Assembly: GCA_030248065.1 (NCBI GenBank)
Contig: JASAMV010004292.1
Location: 30,582-94,581, forward strand
DNA length: 64,000 bases
Origin: Rhynchonema sp. JSB1_4
Taxonomy: Eukaryota; Nematoda; Chromadorea; Monhysterida; Xyalidae
Direction: 5' to 3'
The translations under genes and the position numbers were made by a program. Below, piece by piece: positions 47,568 to 58,700 of the stretch. Every line of letters starts with the position of its first letter. Positions within the stretch are counted from its first letter, which is position 1. The notes beneath the pieces are model-generated. The model worked only from the letters and a program-made list of their open reading frames with translations. It did no database searches and was not told the DNA's origin.

Positions 47568-50500
47568 TCACCATTCACTCAGAGCATTCACTGGGTACGG
47601 CTCGGGCTTGACAAAGTCGGGCAGCGGGCTTTTGGTTGAATCCAGAGTGAACAGCTTGAGTTCCATGCCTAGAACAGAATGGGTTTCGGTGATCCTTGTT
47701 TGTTTTATTTGCTCATAAATTTTGAAACGCCAAAAGACGTATAGATCAGATGGGCAGAAGAGCACTCAATATTAAAATGAAAGAACGAAACATTTTGAGT
47801 CAACCACTTCTATGATATCGCACAGTAACCAGAGAAGAAACTATCCAAAAAAATTTCTGAACGGCGAAGCACGGCTCGCTGCAGATCACAAACGTTCTAT
47901 TTATATTTGTTCCAAAACATTTCTGCTAATATCACCCTCACTGAGTTCTAGCAACTTGACTGCAGGGTTTATTTTTTCAAAATGCGCTAGTAGCATAAAG
48001 CTAGGAAAGTGAAAAATTTGGTAGCTTTTTTCTGCTGAAATGCCAATTTACTAGCTTTTTTTGGTCCAAATATAAAAATTTAGTAGCTTTTACGCTACTA
48101 AATTTGAAAATTTACTAGCTTTTCAAAAAATTTAGTAGCTAAAAAGCTACTAAATTTGGTTAAAAAAAATCCATGCTTGACTGTGATAGTGATATCACCA
48201 GAAAAGTTTCGGAAACATATAAATGGAACGTTTGTGATCTGCAGCAAGACGTGCCTAACCATTCAGGAAAATTTTTAGATGGATTCTTATATAGTCATTG
48301 TGCGACCAATACAACAAAATAAATTAGACACAAAATAACGTCGTGACAAAACATACGGGAAGATAAATAGAAATACATTAAGCCCAGCAAACCAACCATC
48401 TTTGGTGACGAACCCCAAACGGCACACGCCTCCGCTGCTACCGTCTCTGTACATTGCATGGCGCACGGCTGTAAAGGAATTGATCAACATTTTATGGTCG
48501 ACAGAGCGAGAAAGATCATACTGTCCATTTGTTCGATATTGGCTTATGTGCAATACAGCGATAGCGATCGACTACAATGATGCTGGCATATGGACGTTGC
48601 TGCAACGTGTCGCGCAACGGCGAGTAACGCGGCGAGGTGAAATGTAGTCAGGGGCAACGCAACAACATCATCCCACAAAATGCGGAAAGAGCAGATATCC
48701 AACTGGCCACGACCCTTTTTTTGTGTGTTCAGGTGCGATTTGGCTGCGTGCAAAAATGAACGAAAAATTTACACATGAAAAATATCAGACAAATGCGAAC
48801 CAACCATGCAAGACGAATTGTTCGGCCTGTTGCTTGGTCATGTCCGGTCGCCAGTTGCTGTCGAGGAATCCGTGAATGAACGTCGAGCCCGAACCCGCTG
48901 CGGTGGCGCGCTGACGAGTGACGAGACCACCGATCGGGATAGAGTACACCTGCCATAATCTTACTGTGATGCCGTCGATGCACGTCATTGCATTTCGTGG
49001 GCACAAGCAATGCACATGCTGCGGTGAGTTTGCGCGAAACGCGACGACTTGCGTCGACCACATTAGGATTGGCCGACAATGGGGGCCAGTGGTTTCGTTG
49101 GGAAATCAAAAAGTCAGGATACCGGATACCCAAAATAAAAAATCTCGGATACCAGGGGGGTTGCCCCAAAATAAAAAATCTCGGATACCCAGGGGGGTTG
49201 TCCGAAAAAAGGTATTTTTTAGAGGAAAATTCAGTAAAATTGCTGTTGGTGGGGTCAGTTTAGGGGTTATGCTTGCGTGAGCAAGCGATTTTTCAGAATT
49301 TTGGAGGTAAAAAATGGTCGATTTTTACTGCTTTTGGAAAAGTTTTAGGGTCGGATACCCTTGGACAAAAAGTCAGGAGTCAGGATACCGGATACTAGGG
49401 GGGCAACCCCCCTTCCCCCCAACTACACCACTGATGGTGGCTGCTGTTTGCGGTGACAGCACGCCGCGCAGAAGACACAATGCGACACACACACCTGTCC
49501 GCCCTTCTCCGCGTCCCATCCAGTGCAGAGAATGCTCGCCGAAAGCGAATCACGATAATCGTAGCAGAATTGGCGGAATATCTGCGATGCGCGGTACACC
49601 GTCGGCTCCTTGCGCTCCACTTGCCTGTACGTGGACAGTTGAGGTTAAAATTATTGTTGTCAATTTGGAATTTCAAATGATTCGACTGCCTTTGCAAATT
49701 GACAAACAATAGCCAATGTAATGTATCCTGTCTGTCTGAGCGCCAAGAGAAACATTTTGCAGTATATGAACTGTGCGGCAAAGTGATACACGCCATGACC
49801 GAATATAGTAACACTGCGACAACACGAACCCGATTTCGGAGGTGGCAGATTAGTGAAACATTCATACGTGGTTGTTGATTTGGGAAATGACACGCGTTGC
49901 AGAATGCAACGTGGTGCATGAGGATTTTCTCTTTTTATTCGTTTTGTAAGCGCAACACCTCCGAAACCGGGCTCGTGTTGGCGTAGTTTGCCTTTATGTT
50001 GCCCTTCGACCATTCACGACTTGGATGGGCAGGCCAACGAGGTTAACCCCGTGCTTAAACTGTTGACCAGTTAATCATGCCCGTTTTACACAGCGAACAA
50101 TATTGCTCATTGAATGTCCTCTTGGCCATTGCACACAAATTTTTCGACCTCGGAATGTTTCGAAATCTGCGCATAACCCGCGGCAAGTCTGCTTACTAAC
50201 TGATGGATGCGTCGATCCTACAACCATTCAAAACCAAAGAAAACCGAAAGAACAAGCTAAAAAAATTTCCAACAATACCGTAATATATCCAATCGATATT
50301 TGACAATGTCAGTGATAGCCTTCGTGTCAGCACTCGTACCCGAGCGACACGCATAGATGTGGGGCGTGACACACGTCAGTTTGTTCGACACACGACACGA
50401 CACGAATGTGCCTGATTGTTGATTATTTCGCAATTTATTGCTCAAATGCGTTTAATACTGTGCGCTTTGGTCGGTGGTACGAGAACCAGAACAAAAGCAA

Positions 50501-52412
50501 CCACGTAAAGGCGATGAATGAGCCATTTAAAAACGGTCACTTTCTTTCTTTGTTAAGTTGTGTTATTTTTTCATGGTGCATGGTTCAGCAGCTGTCCCGC
50601 TGATCAACGCTTGATAAGTTGCTGTGAACTAATTCGCACAGCAAGCACAATGAAACATTTCTTCCTATCGTCTCGCATGCGCGACACATCCCTGGGAGCA
50701 CTTTCTATTTCATACAAATTGTAAGTTCTTACAAAAAAACGCTACAATTTGTACCCAGGTACAAAAGTCACTTCACGCAGTCACAATTGTGAGTGATACA
50801 ATTGTAAGAAGTTACAATTGTAACTGGGTACAATTGTATCCAGCTACAAAAGAAAATTTTGTAACTCGCATTGTAAGAAAGAGAAAAATTGTAGCTGGGT
50901 GCACACCGGTGGGACCGTCCTAACTCGATACAATTTGATTGTTTATCCATTATTTAACCTGGGCCCGATATTTTAAATAATGTTTATCCTCTCTAGAAGC
51001 AATTTATTGGAAACTAATTTTATCAAACACGTGTTTTCATGGTTGCCTAAGCGAAAGAAAAGCGTGCCATCGAAACATTTCAGCTCTATTGTATCCAGCT
51101 ACAAAAATTGTAACTGGATACAAAATTATTGTGGAAAGTGGATTTACAATTGCATGTAACTTTTGGCTACCATTTGTAAGTTTCTATTGTATGAAATAGA
51201 AAGCGCTCCCTGGTTGTAAAACTACCGTAAAAACCTAAATACAGCCCCCCCCCCCCGGAATAGAGCCCCCCCCCGTAATACAGCCCCCCCAAAAAGGGAT
51301 CAGTGAATTAATAGAGCCCCCCCCCCTAAGTAACATCCCCTATACAGTAGTGTATTAACGCTTGATAGTGGTGCACAGGTACATTTATGCACGTTTGTTG
51401 TTCGTTCAGAGCACATAATACGCCTCTTATTGACGACTAGACGCGAATAAATGCGACCACAAGCGAAAAAACATCCTCTCAAACCCCTTTTTAGGGGTTT
51501 TCGGGGGTATTTCTGGGAACATTTTTTTCAGGTTCGGGTCAGTGAATTAATAGAAGCCCCCCCGGAATAAAGCCCCCCCCCCCCGTAATAGAGCCCCCCC
51601 AAAATGGGGTCAGTGAGTTAATAGAGCCCCCCTTCTATTTAGGTTTTTACGGTACATACTGAAATCTCCAATTCATAACAAAGCTAAAGATAGAAGTTGC
51701 GACAAAGACAGCCCGCCAACCGGCAGATGTACGACTATCAGCGCCGAGCACCACTCCATCAGTGTATTCGACAGCAACCAGAGTGGTCTAAAATGAGAAA
51801 CAGATCGATATGCAATGAAGATTTTGAAATGAACTGGTTTAATTAATCTTGTGGCAACACAGCCCAGTCGCAGAGTATAGTCTATCCATCAGCTCATGGC
51901 ACTTTTTGTCAGCTGAAAAGCTTGACAGGATCCAGTGCTGTTCCGGTTCCGGTTGGCTTATGAAAAAGAAAAGAAAGAGAAATCGGTTTTTTATTTAATT
52001 TTTGTGCGCCGTTTTCTCTGACATTGCCTTGCGGAGGAACAATTTTTCACAACGGAAACTGACCTCCCAGACAAAGTGCCATGAGCTGATGGATGGACTA
52101 TACTTTGCTGGGTGGCTCAACAGACCGCTGCTCGCCCCAAACGCTGTGCAACAATACCCGGGAAATAACGCTTGCGCGATGCAAAACTGAACGCTCAGAA
52201 AATGCTCCACAACCCCATCCGCAATATTACGTTTCAAATTCGACCACTTGCACTCGCCAACCGAAATTTACCTGCTTGCCAAAAAAGCCCGGGTCCAGTT
52301 TAGAAAAAGGAAACAAAGATAAAAAACTAGCCCCAGTGGATTCCTTCACAGCCGGTGTGTACGCCCAGGCGTCAATTGATTTTCCAAGAAAATTATCTTG
52401 ATCCTGATCCAT
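47568..52412 (-). CDS. PSMB6: Proteasome subunit beta type-6 (20S beta-1, 7 exons)
   Basis: Caspase-like catalytic subunit of the 20S proteasome. Exons: 52412-52332, 51787-51721, 50411-50279, 49624-49495, 48949-48805, 48468-48397 and 47668-47568, giving 242 residues. A 27-residue propeptide ends ESTG; cleavage before TTLVAVE exposes the catalytic Thr. GVVLGADSRTSAG follows, then CRSGTSADTKA, CTGWDAEKGGQVYSIPIGG, GSGSTFIHGF and MYRDGSSGGVCRL. The first intron must use a GC donor (GGG|GCTAGT) to reach the acceptor at 51788; every other junction is GT-AG. Introns 1, 2 and 6 contain several mobile elements. Length and motif order match the family. Confidence 0.95.
47963..48175. mobile_element. 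hAT-type MITE with TAGTAGC repeats, intron 6 of PSMB6
   Basis: A 213-bp element, CAGGGTTTATTTTTTC to AAAAAAAATCCATG, with CTTGACTG on both sides (47955-47962 and 48176-48183). Inside, AATTTAGTAGCTTTT and its complement recur about seven times. The ends and the TAGTAGC words match those of the 3.3-kb element at 39622-42905, so it is likely a small relative. Confidence 0.85.
48286..48311. mobile_element. Solo end of MITE family 1
   Basis: GATTCTTATATAGTCATTGTGCGACCAA followed by TA matches the right end of the elements at 945-1216 and 34436-34710 (written here in part: CATTGTGCGACCAA). The opposite end is not found nearby. It is a truncated copy in intron 6 of PSMB6. Confidence 0.65.
50692..51213. 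mobile_element. Inverted-repeat element rich in GTAACTGGGTACAA words
   Basis: Ends CTGGGAGCACTTTCTATTTC and GAAATAGAAAGCGCTCCC are inverted repeats of about 30 bp. The interior has at least eight variants of TTGTAACTGGGTACAATTGT and of GTATCCAGCTACAA in both orientations. It lies in intron 2 of PSMB6. No obvious target duplication. Confidence 0.72.
51223..51654. mobile_element. Element with C-run (TAATAGAGCCCCCC) repeats in intron 2 of PSMB6
   Basis: Ends TACCGTAAAAACCTAAATA and TATTTAGGTTTTTACGGTA are reverse complements. Both flanks of the interior carry repeats of the type GGGTCAGTGAATTAATAGAG plus runs of 7-14 C. Similar words recur in the first intron of the helicase gene (about 60930-61400), so this is a local family. 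Confidence 0.72.
51878..52100. mobile_element. TA-flanked MITE, family 2 copy 1 (intron 1 of PSMB6)
   Basis: A 223-bp element, TAGTCTATCCATCAGCTCAT to ATGAGCTGATGGATGGACTA, with TA at 51876-51877 and 52101-52102. The interior has TGTTCCGGTTCCGG and an AAAGAAAGAGAAA stretch shared with the copy at 54488-54847. Confidence 0.78.
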
Positions 52413-52786
52413 TTTATCTGCCGATCAATTAATCGAAATCAGTCGAAAACCTGAAATGCTGCTGAAGCACTGTTGAAATGGGAACACAATATTTCACAAG
52501 ATAAAGCCATTCACGGCTCTCGCTTCCAAAACGAGCATAACCACTCAAGACAAAAAATTTAAAGAAAACAACAGCAGATTTTATCGCATCCATATACACA
52601 AAGACAAAATCAAAACAAGATAATTTGAAACTGAACCCGTTTAACTGAGTAGGCACGTGATCAAAATCGACTAAGCGGCAAAGTTGCCAAAAATAAATAA
52701 GTATCATCATCTGAGTTTTGGATGAGAATCAGCAACAACTGCTAGAACACATGAAACAAACGTCATACGAACAACATAAAAAACTG

Positions 52787-55700
52787 TTATTTCTTTTTCT
52801 CTTTCTTCACATTGGTGCGTTGCGCCTGCATTTTGTCCAATTTGTCCTGCAACTTTGTGCTCAACAAATCGCGACGTGCATTGTTCAGCGGCGTGTCTTT
52901 ACGTTTCTGATCGTTTGCGCCTGTGTGCTCGGCCTGCCAGCGATATAAAACAAAATCAGACTCTGTCATTGGTAGATCACCAAATTCTCCTGTATTACAA
53001 CACAAATGAGGTGAACCTTGCATACTATCAAAAAAATGAAACCGCACCCTATATTGTTGTTTCGCATACGAGCGCACCGCATCCCCGCACCCGTGCACTT
53101 CGGCCATCGCGTGTGTCGTACAGAAACGCCTGCAAATTCGTATTTTGAAGATAGTAAACTGTAAATAGTGAAACTGGAACCGTGAAAATTGTGAAAACTG
53201 TAAAAGTAAGAAATATTTCAGACAAACTTGTGGCAGAACTTGCAATCGATACCCAGTGTTCGGATGGATGTATGACACAGCGAATGGCCACATCTTGTTG
53301 CCTGAAAATCGGTTGCGATTCATCGGGAATTAAAGTGGTTGACCAAGCCCTTTTCATGAAGCATTAACGATTAAACTATTCAAGTCCGGGGTGTTTTATA
53401 AGCGACATCACAAATGCACCAAGGAAGAAATGACGTGACGACTTGCATCCGGGTTTATTTGAACGCCACTGAATACGAACGAAATTACGCAGGGAAATGC
53501 TCACCATCCACATTGTGAAACAACCTGCAGCAACCAACTTGCCTTGCGATGCCTTGGTTGAGTTGAACCGATTCCCAAACTTTACGCAATTTCTAAAACA
53601 CACCTGTTTCGCAGTTTCAGTCAAAAATGCATCAACATCAGTTGTCTGATCCAACAGAGCGGAATCGGATTTGCTTGTGGTAGCGTTGTTTGACTTGGTT
53701 TTCTTTTTCTTCTCATTCACTTTTCGGCCCTTGCTTGAAGACGACACGTCAGGGACTAGTGCTGGCCTGTGACTGAACAGCTCGCTTTCTTCTTCAGCCA
53801 CTTTTGTAGGACTCAAATCGCGTTGCTCAGTTGATTGGTTTGGGATTGAATTATCTGGTTTCCGATGATGTACCTAAAACAAAGCAGGATAAAATGTTTC
53901 GTGCAGTTCAGATAACAGACACTAGCATTGAAGAAGAGTAGTCGCCGGATTGCTGGAAGAATATCAGCACAAAAAACAAGAACATTCATCTTTAGTTAAA
54001 AAAGATGGGAGCTGGCTAGTCGGGAAAGTTTGATACTTTTGTGAGCAAGCTGCACGCTCAGACATTAAGGTCCAAAACTCAATTTTCAAAAAATTTTCAA
54101 TTTTCAATTCAAATTCAAATTTTCAGCTACCTTCCTTCCAACGACAATGTATCGCGATGTGTCCTCACCGCGACTGAGGTGTGCCAAACCCAACGTTTCA
54201 GCCAATTCGTGCACTAAACGTCGCTGATTGGCTGACAATGTGGGCGGGAATTCAAATTCGGCCTCTTCCGCGCAATCATTCAGCCAATCAATGAGCTGCG
54301 CGGTCGTGTCATCCAGCCAGACTGGCAGCGAGAATTCTTGATGTGATGCAGTCACCGGAAATGAACTGAAAATGCAGCAGTTTGTTGAATTGGTATTCGT
54401 TGAATGCTCATTTGCGTATGGGCTATATTAATGCTTCTGATCTAATTGCAGCCTGAAATTCGGTGCGAAGAACTGTCACATGTTGTATAGTCCAGCCACG
54501 AACTCATGAGACGACTTATTTTGAAGTTGACTTGAACGGATCCAATAATGTTCCGGTTCCACGTATTTCGGAAATGAAAGAAAGAGAAACGCATGTATTT
54601 TTTAAAAACACGCTCTCCACCTCGGTGCGTAAATTCCCTTTTGACTCCCAAAACATTTGTGTGTTGAATGACGTTGCTGTTCGCGTAAGCACGCAACAAA
54701 TTGAGGTCAGCCAGCTGGAACTTGTCAGCATGTCTCTCGGTCCAATCTCTTTCTTTTGTTTGCGAAAACCCGTGTAACCGGCGCATTTTTGAATCTGGCC
54801 AAGCAAGCTTTAAAAAGAGTCGTCTCATGAGCCCGTGGCTGTACTATAATTGTATGATGCTACTTTGACATAAAAATGCTTCGCCATATTGCCAAGTGGC
54901 CGAGGGGGTCGGGCGGTTGCCACTCGCCATACTAAAAATCCGAGTGCGATTAGGGGCTGAGTACTTAAACCGGGCAACCGGATATCGCATGCTCTCAGAA
55001 TCCGGCCTTTCGCAATAAAATGTGACTATATACGATGAGTGATCACAAAAACATCGTTCAAACAAAATGAAATGCGTTTAAATTGTGAGAATTAATTTTT
55101 AAAAATTTGTTTTCGGGAACAAACTCGAGCTTGTGCCGACTTACGCTCCCCCTTTTGATCAGGCAACGGCAGAACATATAGTGGGGAATCCAACCAGCTC
55201 GTCAACCAACAGCCACGTGTGAAATGTTTCACAAAGGTTTCATCTGTCAGCGAGCTGGTTCTTGTCTCAGTCTCACTGCCTTTCATGATCAAAAGGGTGA
55301 GCGTAAGTCGGCACAAGCTCGCGTTTGTTCCTGAAAGCAACTTTTCAAAGATAAATTCTGACAGTTTTAACGTGGTTTATCTCGTTTGATTGTTGTTTTT
55401 GTGACCGTTGGACATAAACAGTCTAACTGCGTAGTAAAAAAGCAAGCATGAGATATACGGTTTCCCGCTTTATGTATCTTTCTCGAGCACTTTTATGCAT
55501 TCAAAAGGCAAAAATCGGTGTTTTTGGACCTCATTTCCGCGCCCGTAATGAGCACTTTAATTCGTCGAAAATACTGAAAAGTTCTAATTTTTGCCCATTT
55601 TTGAACAAAATTGTAAACTAAACTGCTCTTCAATACCGTCAGTTCCCTAAAAAGGTGATCATCTTTTCAATCAACGTCTGACCTGCCATTTATCGTTCCT

Positions 55701-58700
55701 GTGGTGCTGAGCTTTGGCGAAGTGGTCTGACGAACATTTTTTGCGGTCTTGACCTTGTTTGCCCGTTTCATCGATGATTTTTCCGCCGATTTCGGGACCG
55801 ATTTCATTTGGGGCTTACCACCGCCAATATTATTAAACGCTGAGGTGAGCTCGAGTTCAGAGAGATCGACGTCAAACGGCACATTCGATAATTCATCTGA
55901 AGTTTGTGTCATATTAACAAAGCTGTCGGCAAGCAAACTTCTGTGGCCGCACTTGAACATGGCTCGTCGTTAGTATGGTTTGAAAGCAAACAGGCGCGTA
56001 ACACTCACACGAGCCCTATGGATAGGTCTTTCATTGGTTCGACACGTCATACAAAACGTTTCTGCAAAAGCATAAATTTTACGATGCCTCTGATGACCTC
56101 GCTACTCTTAGCACACTGTTGTGAACTGAAACCAAACTAAAATATCAAGAGAAAATGAAACACCTTGAAACTCGACGGCCGATCGACACAGCGCACCGGG
56201 TCTGTGCTGCACATAATCAATGAGTGAACGCAGTGTTTTGTCCTTGGACACAGTGTGCGTGTCGCAGATCAGACACAAATGGCGACGAGCTCGGGTCACA
56301 GCCACGTTGAGACGGCGCGCGTCAGATAGGAACCCGATCTGACCTGCAATTATGCTTGGGAATTGTAAAATAAAACAGCCTCCAACGTCTACAATCTGTC
56401 CCGACTCTGACCCACACCTTTCACATTCGAGCGGACCAACGACAAAACGACCACTTCACGTTCCTGTCCTTGAAATCCATCCACACTTCGCACTGCCAGA
56501 CCGGGATAGATTGACGACACGTGTTGACGGATGAGATGCACCTGTGGAATAAAATTGTATTATTATTTCTGTAGCTGTTCACGTATATGTATGCGTAAGC
56601 TATCGAATAAATGTAAACTACAAAAACATAATCTGCTGACCTGCAAATTGTAGGGCGAGATCACCGCAATGGCGTTTGCCTGAACACCAGCGTCAATCAG
56701 CGACTTCACTTGAATGTACACCAGCTTGAGCTCACCTACAACAGGTGTACGTTTTTTTATCGATCAGTTCAACCGTTTCATTAATTTCTGCAAAAAACAT
56801 GGTTTAAAGTTAAGACCAACCCAAATTCCCCTTGGATTCATCGCGTTCACAGGCTAATTCACTCATTGTGCCCTCATTATCAAAACCGTGGGTGTCGATC
56901 AGACATAACGTCGCAATGGATGTGTGATCAGAACCAATTTCGGTTGCGATAATTTCGCTGGAAAAACTCCTTTTGCGAAACAGGAAGTCGACGAATGATA
57001 ATACATGGCCAACACATCAGATTACTCAGTGTAAGTTGTCTAAAGCTTCCACTTTGTTATCAAGCCCATCAATCGATGATGCGGAAAAACAACATCAGAA
57101 AGGAAAACTCACGTCAACTGATGATTCTTCACACTTTCATCAGCGATCAGCTCTCCCTCATAAAATGTATTCGACGACCAGGTCATAATGTCTTCATTCA
57201 TTCGATATTGCACGGTCAATAGACATCGTATGGATTTCAATTCGTTGGCTTGATCTAATCGATCCATTAATGTAACTGATAGACCTTGTCGAGCCGCGCT
57301 GAAAACTTCCCAATTCACTGATTGGTATCTCATGAAACCATGAATGCTGTTTGCTAATTTCCAGACTATTGTGCGCCCGCTCTCAAGCCAGCACAAACTA
57401 TCAGCCATGAAAATTGTGTGAAAAATAGGGGAGCATAAAATTCCGCGCAGAGATTCAGAACATTTCGCATCCAGGCCAGCAAATCCAACTCAAAAAAAGT
57501 TTCGCATGCCAAGTCAGTTGCTAGTTCTACATTGCAGGATAACGATCCAAGAAAAATAAAACAAAAAATTTCTCAAAATATCCAACTGACTCGTCTGACA
57601 ATACTGTGGGCGGCAATTGACAATGGTCACCGGCAAGCACACAACGTCGACCTTGCAACAACGCTATCCAACACGCCAGCTCTGTGGCCTTGAAAACACA
57701 GGCTATTTGAATGATGGAAATTTTATTGTTGTTGATTACTCGAGGCGTTGTTTATTGGTATCATTCCACGCAAGCACGATTATTGATATTGGTTTCTATT
57801 ACACTGTGTAGCTAGGATGTTTGTGTTGTTGTATTATTTGCCACGTGCACGGAAATCTTTTCTCTTTCTCAGCAAAGTGCAGAAACCAAACCAAATCACC
57901 GAACCTGTGCACATTCGTCAATAACGACAAGATCGAATCCGGTCTCAGACAGTAACTTCAATGGATAATCGTCAACACACGCTGATGTCAGGGTAGAGAA
58001 CACCACTTGAGCCTGTAGCTTTCGGTGATACGTGTTATTTTACTCAGCAAATGATTAAAAGAAACGACAAATTTAAAACAATCATAGTAAGAATTGAAAC
58101 ACAAGCATACTCACAGATTTCAAAACATCAGATATCGCTTTCCGTTCCCGCTCTCGCAGCTCTTGCACCAGCTGTTTCTTACTGTCGCGACCGCGCGTGT
58201 TGTCCTGCACGGACGAAAGTGGTGACTCTTAGGGAAAACGTGCAAACGGACTCACAAGTTTGAGAGAGCACAACACAAGGAAAATCACTTCAATCTGACC
58301 AATTGTCAAAACACTCGGGACAAGGTGAAGCGAAACGACGCGACACCCCAGCCGGTGGTGTCGCCAATCAAATCATAAACTGAACAAAAGCAGACCAACC
58401 AATTCTTTTCTAATATCCTCAATCAGTGCTGCCTGTTCATGTGTGTCCAGTTGTGCGTCCAATGTATACGGTCGGATCGAAGGGAAGCTCCTGGCTGGAT
58501 GTCCGATTCTGACCAGTTTCGGACAGGGAGCTGGCTTGAGCAGACGCTCGATAATGTTATCCACTGCCACATTCGACGGGGCGCAGACCAGGACCTGAGT
58601 AACGTAAATATAGCGACAATAAGTCACTCAGTTACGAAAGAGCGCTGCCTACTGCGACCGTTTACTGGGCAACCTTTCATGTGGAAGAAATTGCACATAT

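Noticed and set aside
54893..55010. tRNA-like stretch (GTGGCCGAG followed by a possible stem)
   Set aside because: No T-loop consensus (GTTCGAATCC type), no consistent acceptor stem and no anticodon arm can be drawn.
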